Positions 53,971 through 64,000 of a DNA stretch of 64,000 nucleotides are shown here, in pieces. The DNA is from Sapria himalayana (lineage: Eukaryota > Streptophyta > Magnoliopsida > Malpighiales > Rafflesiaceae). Location: NCBI GenBank assembly GCA_029783825.1, contig JAREIK010002254.1, positions 1,457,169 to 1,521,168 of the forward strand. Reading direction: 5' to 3'. The translations under genes were made by a program, and so were the position numbers. Each line of letters opens with the position of its first letter. Positions within the stretch are counted from its first letter, which is position 1. Below the pieces are notes generated by a model, which ran no database searches, had not been told where the DNA came from, and saw only the letters and a list, made by a program, of their open reading frames with translations.

Positions 53971-54960
53971 TAGGTGGCATCCATTTGGTCTACTATGAGA
54001 CTAGGGACCAAGAGGCCGAAATGGGTTTGTGCCATAAGTGTTAAATGATCTACTCTATAGATGTGTGGTCTAATAAATACTAGGGTTCATCAACTCTTTC
54101 TTTCATTCATCAAGATGCCCCTGTTCAGTTATTTTTTGGTGTAGATATCGATCCTCTAAAAAAGTTCTTCTATTCACATCTCAGATCAAGAAGAAGGGTA
54201 GCTTGTCGACATCTCCTCTCTTATTTAATCAAAAAAAAAAGATTCACTATTTTTGAACTGGTTGTGCTTATTTTTTTCTTTTTATTTGTCCATTCTACTA
54301 AGGACCTATAGGTTCTCCTACTTGAATTATGAAAGAGAAGAAGAATGGTTTGTTAAAAATGGAAAGGTGCTATTGTACAAGACAAGACATTTGTCCTGAG
54401 TGTGGTGTAGTATAATAGGGGATTGAGTTTTTGAAGATGCTAAGGCTAATAGATAAGAGAGCATCGATGCATAGCCTTCATTCTACTATGTTACGCAAAG
54501 GTAATGAAGTCACTTAGTTCAACATTATGAGAGTCAAGGTGGAATGCCATACTTAAATAAAAGAATAGTAGTTCGCTGACTTTCAAATGTATAACCTTAC
54601 GCTCCTCTACTTAAAAGGAAAAGGGGCAAAGCTGCTTCACACCACTAATAGATTACTCTAGAAAAAATTTTTTTTTCGAAACTAAGTAGGGTGCCCCCTA
54701 CAATTTCATAAATCAGAATAGCATGCCGAAAAAAAGGAAATTTGATGGTATCATATGCATTTCCTTTTTTCCTTAAGGAAAAAAAAGGACCCCCATCATG
54801 ATGAACCTCTCATTATGATCGAGATGAGGTAAATTCCTCCTAGCCAAAGGGCGGATTGAATTAGAGTTTCCTTAATTAGGTCGCCACCAACCAACAATTA
54901 TCCGGACACTTTCGTGCCAATTGATTGAAAGTCATGATTTTCTTTCAAAACTAATACTTA

Positions 54961-55515
54961 ATGAGGATATTTGAGTAATCACTTTGTATTAGCTAGTGGG
55001 CAGGTAGTTACCATATCCCGAGCAAGTTGGATACATGACATATATAAAGAGGATAATACAAATATCCATGTGTACATGACATTGAACTTCCGCACTAGGT
55101 CCCACATGTGAGTATTCATGGATATCAAAGTACTTTCTCGATGTGCACACCAACAATGCCTTTTAGAATACTCAAACATTTGTATTACCCTCAAGCGTGC
55201 CAATTATAATTAGGCATATGACATAGAATGGTAGCATATATATACAAAGGTTATGGATATGAATCCCAGTCTCTACATGGTTAGATAAAAAATTATTTTG
55301 AAAAAGATTATAGTAGTTTCTGAATTTTGAAATTAGTTTCTGAATTTGAAAATTAAGATTTAATTTTTTTTTAACATTCAATAGTAAAATCAGGTTAATG
55401 CATTTCATTATACCAGACTTAATACTTTTAGAGTTTAGTGTACTTTTTTTATTTTAAAAAATAATTTTTTTTAAAATTTATTTTATGTTTGGTACACCAA
55501 AACACAAATCTCCTT
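54961..55515. other. AT-rich DNA ending in a dispersed-repeat piece
   Basis: No gene is seen. The last part ends in ccaaaacacaaatctcc at 55,499-55,515, identical to 26,342-26,358, and upstream words resemble those near 26,300. The copia remnant starts immediately after. Confidence 0.45.
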
Positions 55516-58060
55516 TTTTTATTGCTAGTTATTCATGACCCCTCTTCACTTTATCTATGCTATCATTTCTGATCTTATATACTTGTTTGTTTTTAATGAT
55601 CTTTCTTCTTCTTGGTAGTGGAACATTAATATGTCTGGGTTCTATGGATAATATAATTTTTTCACATTGTTGCTATCCATAGAGAATCATTTTTATTTTT
55701 TTATATCATCATGCTATGTTAATGACTCCTCATCCTCTATTAGCAGATAATATGTAATAGTTCTTTATGTAATATTCTATGAATATCATGTTGGTTATCT
55801 CCTCTCAAAATTTGATTCTCATACTTTAAATTCCTCATCTACATTTTGTTTATTGAACTCCAGTAATTTATATTTTGTTTATTTGTTTCAACGAAACTTT
55901 TAGTATGTGTTTTTTTTCTTCCCTTTGTAACTTGTCTTCGTCAAAAACATCTTTTTTCATGATAAGATTGCATATAGTTGGATCCTACTAGCAAAATTTC
56001 TCTACTAAATTAGCATATCTCAAGGATGCATATTTTTTAAGTTTTAAATTCAGTTTTGATACATATATTGGGAATTATACTTAAAGTACATAGACCATTA
56101 CAAAAAATATCATCAAGTATAATTAGTTGGCTTACTAGTCCACATTTCTTCTCGTATCTTTATGTTAGTTGTTGTTCATAATGATCTATTGGTCACAAAA
56201 CAAGTGGCCATTTGCTATCCCCACAATTCTTAATATGATTCTTATTCTTTATAATAATATTTTGTTTATCCGCTTTGCTACTCTATTATATTGTGAAGAG
56301 TATGCTACTATGTACTACTTCTTGATGGTTTCTTATTACCATAATTTTTCAAAATTAATATTGGTATATTTTTTCTATTATATGTCCTTAGATTTTTTAA
56401 TCTACTTTTCTCATTCAGGTTGTATTTTAAAATTTATAAAAAATTTAAAAACTTTTTTCTTCCTATTGATTGGATGCACCTAATATTTGATAGAGTAATC
56501 ATTAATAAAAGATACAAAATATCTTGTATCCCCAAAGGAAAGAAATAATATTATTTAAATATCTAAATGAAATAGTTTTAAGATAAGTTTACTTCTAAAA
56601 TTAGAACTAATAAACTTTAACCTATGATGTTTACTCATAACTTAGTGCTCACAAAAGTGTGATGAAACTTTTTTAAGCTGTGGAAGTTCTTTTTCAATAA
56701 AATGTTTTCTTGCCTAATTCTAACATGTAATTCTATTTATAGTATCATATCATAGTTATTTATTCTATCGAACTTGCTAATGTAGTATACATTTTTCTTG
56801 TTGTGTTTATCTGTTAAGCATATATTAATTTGTAATTAGCATTTCTAATATTATTATTATAATTACTACTTTAATTTTTGTCATTATCTCATTTTGAACA
56901 TTACTTTTGCACTTATCATTATGTAATTATTTTAAAGATAATAGATTTTTTCCTTAGGCCCTTAACTTATCATGCATCTTCGATGATACATATTGTATCA
57001 TAGTACATTTTAATTTTAATAATACAATGTCATTGATTTCTATGGAATGATCATGTCTCATGAATACAAATCCTCCCAGGATAAGTTTATAAATGGAACT
57101 ATTCTTTCCACTAAATCATATGTAAAGTTGCTCCTTAAGTAAATCAACCAAACACATGCAATTTTTTTTCTACCTTCAGTAATTATTTTTGCATCACCAT
57201 ATAAACTTTCACTATCATTTGATGCACTTGATAGATAATCTTGAGTATTTGAAATCTAAGATTATTCTCTTTTGATAATTTTATCTACTCCTCATTTATT
57301 ATAATAATATTTTTTTTATATTTCTTTGTTTTCCACAATGATAAAATCTCACTTTTTTTCTTATTCAATGTCTTTGTCCTATTCTTTTTTTGACTACACA
57401 AGAGTCACATTCGATTGATCTTTCTTTAGAGACAATCAAAGCCTCAGTTTTTTGAGAAAAAAAATATTTAATCTTTCTTGTTTTGATGCCCACATTCTTC
57501 ATCAAGTGTAATACTCACAACATTATGTAAAACTATATTTATTTTCAAAGTACCATTTGACATATTTGTGATGAGATGATCATATGAATCAAATATACTT
57601 TGAATTATAAGTTTATTTCATTCATTTTATTCCATGTCATGTTCCACACATGATAATTAAAAGTTATATTTTTAGAATGTTGATATGTTCTATCATTGAA
57701 ACACATACTTATATTTAAAGATCATAAAGCTTTCTTATCAAAAAGATTTTATTGTATAGCAACTTGACTTCATACATATTTATAAAAGTATTACAAATCT
57801 CATTTGTCGATTATAATTTAATATGCAAGATGATATATTATTTTATACTATAATATATAAACTTACATTGACATAGTCATTTATTTGACATCATTTGTTA
57901 TCTTTAATTTATTTGGCCTTCCACCAATTACTTATAAATAATTTTTTTTAAGATATCTTTTATCTTTATTTTCCATGACCAAAAATTACTCTGGTTGAAT
58001 TTTTTCAATTCATAATATTTTGTTGTTATATCACTTGCATAACAAATGATTCATGAGAAA
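55516..58060 (-). pseudogene. Ty1/copia polyprotein, minus strand, extremely decayed
   Basis: Reading the minus strand and ignoring stops, copia order is clear. Gag start: YYELKKFNQSNFWSWKIKIK near 58,000, then YEVKLLYNKIFLIRKLYDLQ near 57,750. Zinc knuckle: FYHCGKQRNIKK near 57,335. Protease and spacer are near 57,200-57,000. Integrase zinc-finger end: SSHFCEH, a stop, then VMSKHHRLKF near 56,650. Integrase core: RYFVSFINDYSIKY near 56,505, then AYSSQYNRVAKRINKILL near 56,280. The PTICNLIMKKDVF and DEDKLQ strings are near 55,960. Reverse transcriptase start: LPRRRKIIKNKQVYKIRN near 55,610. It breaks off just after this at 55,515, against a dispersed repeat. No LTRs, primer site or polypurine tract are found. 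It has far more stops than the copia element at 20.8-24.1 kb, so it is older, and from a different lineage. Confidence 0.8.
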
Positions 58061-59077
58061 AATAGTAATTGTATGTGTTAAATATATCAAAAAAAAAAAT
58101 CAAATGTGAGTGAAGAAATATAATGGTCCCTATTAAAATTCAAAAACCTTCAAGCTTTTATCACTCCTTTGAAAAACTTTTTTTTACATTTATTAATCAA
58201 AAAAATTATTATTCTAATGACCACATTTTATATTACTAATATGAAAATAAAATTCATAGTATTAATTCAAAATAAATAATTCAAAAAAAAAATAAAGTAT
58301 TTAACCTAGACAATAAAATAAAAGCTAATGACTCTTGGTATCTAGGATGATTATAACTTATAAGTGAGAAAAATGATCTTTTATAGATGAGAAAGGAAAT
58401 CACCCCATGGATTTGTAAATTTTGTTTACTAATCATTAACTCTAACTTATAGAATGTTAGCCCCTTCTAATGTAAACCAAAAATAAATTAAAATTAAAAT
58501 TCTTTTATTTTAGCTTTCTTCTTTGGCAATGTTATATTTTGGCATATCGACACAGAATTAAATTTTTTAGATAGTAGAATAATTTTTGAATCAATATTCA
58601 ACTCTGTGTTTGATCATGTTTTCCAAATTTTAAATAAGATAATGACAAGTATTGGAAGCTTTGAGTAACTTAAATAAAATTTTGATTCTTATTTCTTATT
58701 CTAAAAAATATAGCAATATAATCAAAAATGATAGATGAGAGTCTGATTTTATAGTTCTAGTATATTTTACATATATTTACAACTCATTTTCTCAAATGAA
58801 AAGTAAGAAAAAATACAAGACAACATGAAAATTTCATGGTAAGTGTCTTATGTGGTTCACAAGCTATTATAATTTTCTAAAACCTTTTGGTTTTGCTTCT
58901 TCCTAGTGTAGTTATTGTCTCTAAAGTTATTATAAGATGTTGTAAAAACACGCATTCATAAATCCATCTAGCTTCTTTGCTATCCAAATTTACATCATCT
59001 TACAAATCTTCATAAGGGCTTATAAATTTCTTTTCTAGCTTAGTATTCATGATATATTTTCTTTCTATTGCAATGAT
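58061..59077. other. AT-rich DNA, no gene seen
   Basis: It may hold the decayed leader and LTR of the minus-strand copia element, but I see no TG...CA borders or primer-binding site. Confidence 0.45.
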
Positions 59078-59094
59078 ACTTCTGATAGTCACTT
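59078..59094. repeat. 17-bp LINE target-site duplication, left copy
   Basis: acttctgatagtcactt matches 63,280-63,296 (acttccgatagtcactt) with one mismatch. It lies directly beside the T-run (59,093-59,101) that is the poly-A tail of the minus-strand LINE. Confidence 0.9.
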
Positions 59095-62000
59095 TTTTTT
59101 TAAAGGATGTTTATTAATTATAGCCCTCTCTTTTGGCGGAGGAATACCATTTTTACAAACTAGAGTCTACCCTTTAATCCCCTTACACCCATGACTCAAT
59201 CCTAACTAACTTAACTTAAGCAATAAAATTTAAATCTAAAGAAATCTTATGTATACGGACACTTAATTAATTGTGTCTTTTTTTTTTGGATTAGATGATC
59301 ATTTTGTATTTGTCTCTTAATAGACATTTTTCCAGCCTTTACTTTGTTCCAGGAGTGCATCCAAGAGGCTTCTTTTGTGTGTTCTCTACCACGTAAAATT
59401 GTAAGATAGCCTTCACGTGCTCCTCCTTTTATTTAACTTTAATCTCTCAAATATTCCTGCATCAAAAAACATTCCAGCATAGTATAATTTATACCTGGAA
59501 TTCATTGCTGTATCCCAGAAATTTTGTGCTCCATTTTTCCCCCATAGCCGCTTCATTTCTGTACCCTCATTGAACCTTAGCAAATCTGAAAATTGCTTCC
59601 TTAATGACAGCAAGACCTATTCTATACCCCAACGTCTAATGTTCTAGCATCCTAACTAATTAATTAACACATGACCTTGCAACATTGTTCTCATAAGCAT
59701 AAATAAAACTTCCAAACATACAATAAACAAAGAAATAAGGCAAATGAGGTTTAGACTGCATGTGCCAACAAATCTTGCCTCCCAATGAATGAAGCTTTGA
59801 GTGAGCTGCGCTGCTAAGAAAAACAAATACATCTGTACCATATTCCCCAAGAGAACCCCATTCTTTACCATTAACCGTTCCTCTTCTATTATACCTATAT
59901 AATCTATTAATATTTTAACTACCTCTCACTTTCTACCCTTTCTAACTCTTACATAGGGAATTGCATTCTTGTGTAGTTCCACTAGGCCTTTTATTTTTAT
60001 CGGTAGAAAAACCTCATCATATTCTGCTTCTCCTTTTTGTGATCCTAGCCTTGCAAGATTGTCTGCCGGGGTGTTTAGCTCTATATATATATGTAATATT
60101 GATGCATTCAGTTCTTCTATGAGATTCAAAATAATTTCTAATTCTTCTTCATGTTTCCAAAGAGATATTTTCTTTGTTACTAAATTAACTAATAACAATG
60201 AATCTACATGTATTTGAATATTCTTATAGTCTAATTTTTTACAAACAGTTAAACCTATATTTAATGCTCAGATTTCTGAATGTAGAGCCGAGGCTGCTAC
60301 ACTAACTGTAGTAAAAGCTTTCATAACTGTCCCTGTAGAATCTCTTATTAATCCACCTCCCCCCGCTATACCTGTGTCCCTATTAAAGCTTCCATCCGTA
60401 TTTAAGGAGAGTTTTCCTTACGGAGGTTTGTGCCAAGAGATACTTTTCGCCCAATATTGTTTATTTATTTTTATATTTAGGAACCATTCCCGTTCTGCTT
60501 TCTTTTCTATGTCTATTTTATTTAAAATTATAGGATTAAAATTTGATATGTTACTTATTTCCTGCCTGATTTCTTGTGATATTACATTCGTGTCCATTTT
60601 CTTTCCTTCAAATCTACACCTATTTCAAGCCTTCCATATACACCATATTATTACATGTGGTAAGTTGATATTAAGCCAAATTCTAGTAGGATTAGTAGAA
60701 ATTACTTTTTCCCATGTTTTAATTCGTTCAATTAAACCATCTTCTCTTTTAATGATTTGCTTTGTTTCATCAAATTTCTTCCAGACCTGTATGGCGATTT
60801 TACCTTTCGAAAATAGGTGATCCATAGATTCTTCTTCCTCTAAGCAGCATTCACATCTAGACACCATTTTAATGCCCTTTCTTTGAACATTAGTATCCAC
60901 AGGTATTGTATTTGCTGTTACTTTCCATGCTAGCGAGCACATTTTCTGTGGGATACCTACCCTCCAGACCCATTTAGATATAGATTGAACGGGCTTTTTT
61001 TCCTAATTAATTCCTTTACCAATTTAAGTGTAAAATTACCTTGTGGTGTTAGGATCCATTTCCAACCACTCTTTTTTAATATTGAATGAGATTCTACTTT
61101 TTCCTTGTGTTTTTCCAAGGCTCTCCAATTATTTGAAACTTTCTTAGGCCGCTTTTCTAAATATCTTGCCCTCATATATTTTGCCCAAAGACTATCATTT
61201 TCCTTCAACCTCTACCATCCTTTGCAATCCCATGCGGTGGCCATATCTTGTAGAGAGATTATTCCTAAACCTGCCTCTGCTTTTGGATAACAAATATCTC
61301 CCCAATTTTTCTAATGAATTTTATCCTTCCCATCTTTTTTACCCCATAGAAAATTTTCCATCTCCATTTCTATTTTATTTGTGAATTTCTTCGGAGGGTG
61401 TATTACGGATAGGATATGGACCAGCATGCTTTGAAGCACATGCGAAATTTATGTAATCCGTCCCCCAAATCCTAATAAGTCCTCTTTCGAACCTGCTATT
61501 TTCTTTCTCATTTTTTCTTGCAGCGGTGCTAAATATTCCTCTCTCAATTTCCCTTCAAATATTGGGCAACCTAAATAAATTAAAGCTCCCTTATTTTGAG
61601 TGAAACCAGTTAAATTTTTAATTTTGTTTATATCTTTCTCCGAAGCTTTTTTTCCCAGTATAAACTGGCACTTCTTTTTATTTACAACCTGACATGTTTC
61701 TAATTCAAATAATTGTAGTAATTCTATAAGGTATATTATAGATCCTTTACTTGCATTTGTGAAAATTATTAAATCATCAGCATAGGCCAAACAACCTATT
61801 CTCGGAGTGTTTTTAGGTTGTCTAAAAAGTAAAATTTTCCCTTTCGACATTCTTTTGTTTAAATTAAGAATAAGCAATTCAAGATATATATCAAATAGTA
61901 AGGGGGATAAGGGGTCTCCCTGCCTTAGACTTCCTTTTGGTTTAAATTCTTCACCTATATTTCCATTTATAATAATTCTAACCCAAACATTCGAAACACA

Positions 62001-63279
62001 TCTATAAATTAAATCTATGCATAATTCGGAGAAACCATATTTTCTCAGTACAAAGCAAAGTATATCCCATTCAACCCTGTCAAATGCTTTGGACAAATCC
62101 AGCTTAATAACTAGATTGTGCCCTCTTGTTTTAGCTAAAATGTTTTTCATCATTTTTGATGCTAACCTAATATTTTGAATCATCAGTCTATTTTTAACAA
62201 AACCTATTTGTTCTTGTGAGATTATTAATGGCAAAATATTACTTAACCTATTCTGAATTATTTTGGCTAAAATCGTATAAATCGCATTACACAAGCTTAT
62301 TGGCCTGAAATCCTCACATATCTGCGGGGCGTCTTTTTTAGGAATAAGAACTATGTATGAGTTTGCCCAGGCTTTAGGGATATCTGCACCGACGAAAAAG
62401 CTGGCAATTGCTAAAACTAGATCATGTTTAATAATGGGCCAATTTAACTGATAAAAATAGTTATTCCAGCCGTCTGGACCCGCTGCACTGTCTTTATTAA
62501 GATTAAAAACCGCATTTTTTACCTCTTCCTCCTCTGGTATATTTTCTATCATTTGATTCTGATCTTGTGTAATGGAAGCCCTGATCTCCTGTATTAAGGA
62601 GTTCCCTTCGTGGGACACGTGCCCACATAAGTGTGATTTAAAAAAAATCCTCAATGAGAGTTCCAATTTGCTTATCTTCTTCTATCCATTTTCCTTCCGT
62701 GTTTTTTAAAGCTTTAATTCTATTTTTCTGAGTTTTTATTTTACTCATATTATAAAAAAATTTAGTGTTTCTATCTCCTTCTTTTAACCATTTAATTTTT
62801 GCTCGTTGTTTCCAGTATACCTCCTCCATATGTAATTTTAAACTCAATTCAGCTTTAGCCTTATTTAATTCTTGTCTAATCTTATCATCATTTTTATTAT
62901 CATATTCAATTTCTAATTTTTCTACCTTCTCTTCTGCTTGTTTTATTTTCAGATTTATATTCCCAAAAACTTCCTTATTCCATGATTTTAAATGTTTTTT
63001 AAGTCTATTTAACTTGGATATTAGAACCTGCATCGGTTTACCCTGTGCTGGCTCAGACCAAGATTCTTTCACCAATTTTCCAAATTCTGGATGCTTTCCC
63101 CACATATTTCGAAATTTAAAGCTTCCTGTGCTCCTTTTATTATGATGAATTGTTATAAGAAGTGGAGAGTGATCTGAACAGGTTCTGCTTAAATGCCTAA
63201 GCGATGTAGATCCATGCGTGACTGCCCACTTAGCATTACACATTACCCTATCCAGTCTGGCCCAAATTGCCCTTCTTTT
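59095..63279 (-). mobile_element. 5'-truncated L1-type LINE with RNase H (4.2 kb)
   Basis: The element ends in a short poly-A tail (T-run 59,093-59,101 on the plus strand) and is cut off at its 5' end inside the endonuclease domain at about 63,279. The two ends are flanked by a 17-bp target duplication with one mismatch. Together these are the marks of target-primed reverse transcription with incomplete synthesis. About 830 bp between the last coding stop (59,926) and the tail is 3' untranslated DNA. Confidence 0.95.
59926..63279 (-). pseudogene. LINE ORF2: endonuclease C-end, reverse transcriptase, zinc knuckle, RNase H
   Basis: Domains in order on the minus strand. The end of the AP-endonuclease: IWARLDRVMCN, then TCSDHSPLLI with the catalytic His (about 63,260-63,150). 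A coiled linker with YWKQRAKIKWLKEGDRNTKF (about 62,820). Reverse transcriptase: SAAGPDGW, LIPKKDAP, FRPISLCN, LDLSKAFDRVEW, GSLRQGDPLSPLLF and the active-site YADDLIIF (about 61,780). A zf-RVT region: RCECCLEEEESMDHLF (about 60,850). RNase H: LNTDGSF, SE-I, IHVDSLLLV and NTPADNLARLG, so all four acidic positions are kept; it ends at 59,926. Damage: a 1-base shift in a T-run near 62,640, stops at 61,449, near 61,330 and near 61,210, a shift near 60,965, and Trp to stop within RNase H near 60,266. Few lesions, so a fairly recent insertion. Confidence 0.95.
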
Positions 63280-63296
63280 ACTTCCGATAGTCACTT
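63280..63296. repeat. 17-bp LINE target-site duplication, right copy
   Basis: acttccgatagtcactt, partner of 59,078-59,094. It marks the 5' truncation point of the minus-strand LINE; the apparent start codon of the endonuclease frame lies in this host sequence. Confidence 0.9.
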
Positions 63297-64000
63297 GAAC
63301 TTATTTAAGACCTAAAATAATCTAAAAACACCATTACTCATACAAAAACAAAAATATTGGAATCTAATATCCTCAACATGATAATAAGGTTGATAATTTA
63401 TACTTGTTATTCAAAAGTATCTATGTATTGAAAAAAATCACATCATGCATATATATTATTTGAGTAATATTCAATTCTTCATATAGAAACAATGCACTAC
63501 TTACCACCACATAACTTTCGATCTATGCATTTTGTTCAGAACAACTTTCCTATAAATTATAGGATGGTATAAATTATCCTATAATATATGTTTCTTAGCT
63601 ATATTAATACCTAGAAAGGGCACCAATATACCTCTTAAAAAGAAAATATTTATTATTTATGTTGATATTTCCATATTTAAAAATGAATCATTCTTTGAGT
63701 ATTTATATAAGAATAATGTTTCCAAATGATGTTTGCAAAGTGGAATCAATTTCATAGCCAATTGGAACTTGAATTCCAATTGATAATGATATTATTTAAT
63801 GTACTTCCTAAAAGATTGTTATATTTTTTTTAGGAGATACACTCATGAAAATCTCTAGTTGATCCAATAATTTGACAAGATATGATTTTTGAGGAGAGAA
63901 AAAGGTTTTTTTTGCTAATACTGCTAATAGTTGTTATTGCATTCAAATGTTATCTCAAAATAATATCCATCCATTCTTCCGAATATCCTTTAAAATAACT
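63297..64000. other. AT-rich DNA, no gene seen
   Basis: Resumes the kind of DNA found left of the LINE at 58-59 kb. No feature is recognised before the window ends. Confidence 0.5.

Larger units (their letters stand above)
52637..54960. other. Probable mitochondrial DNA insertion (NUMT), right part
   Basis: Continues the balanced-composition DNA seen left of the hAT element. It holds a Ty3/gypsy Pol scrap (52,980-53,110) and the nad1 first exon (53,595-53,970). After about 54,960 composition returns to nuclear-like AT-rich DNA; that border is approximate. Confidence 0.65.

Noticed and set aside
56169..56483. 104-codon hydrophobic plus-strand frame
   Set aside because: It is the reverse strand of decayed copia integrase; T-richness gives the hydrophobic look.
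59969..60820. Plus-strand frames of 82-148 codons over the LINE
   Set aside because: Opposite-strand shadows of LINE RNase H and the zf-RVT region.

Overview
The window looks like plant (angiosperm) nuclear DNA from a repeat-rich, gene-poor and strongly AT-rich region. The plant assignment rests on the transposon families (CACTA with a transposase-associated domain, hAT with 8-bp target duplications, Ty1/copia, an L1-type LINE carrying its own RNase H) and on a plant-type mitochondrial insert (tRNA-Pro UGG and the first exon of nad1). I see no intact functional protein gene. Almost every open frame is simple-sequence DNA or the remains of a transposon, a processed pseudogene or organelle DNA.

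Layout. 1-10,030: about 25 diverged copies of a ~320-460 bp AT-rich satellite, each with a microsatellite at the same internal position; it includes one inverted unit that makes a ~420 bp near-perfect palindrome. 10,031-12,150: AT-rich spacer with CA microsatellites. 12,150-14,735: a second AT-rich array (~550 bp period), split by an ARF GTPase processed pseudogene with a 13-bp target duplication. 15,003-15,383: CT-rich tract. 15,681-20,785: probable CACTA-transposon territory, with a transposase-associated exon, three tandem 1.1-1.5 kb units carrying GC-rich purine-N-pyrimidine triplet blocks, and a CACTA right end. This end abuts a decayed copia element (20,786-24,238). 24,239-36,200: mostly AT-rich noncoding DNA and microsatellites, with one clean 592-bp hAT mini-element at 29,065-29,656 and small remnants of a LINE and possibly a receptor-kinase exon.

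About 36,200-54,960: a decayed mitochondrial insertion (NUMT). It is interrupted by a hAT transposon (45,303 to 51,636 or 52,636), which is itself interrupted by a 2,668-bp solo LTR inside its transposase gene; a second small hAT element sits inside the right-hand GC-rich part. This gives a readable order of events: mitochondrial DNA arrived, then hAT, then the LTR element recombined to a solo LTR. 55,516-58,060: a very decayed minus-strand copia element. 59,095-63,279: a 5'-truncated LINE on the minus strand with a 17-bp target duplication.

Nothing here works as an operon or pathway. The biology on view is genome turnover: retrotransposition in trans (ARF), target-primed insertion (LINE), cut-and-paste DNA transposition (hAT, CACTA), LTR recombination, organelle DNA transfer, and satellite and microsatellite growth. 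Coding remnants carry many stops consistent with C-to-T/G-to-A changes, as expected of methylated silent DNA. All identifications are by eye, from remembered family motifs; no database search was run.
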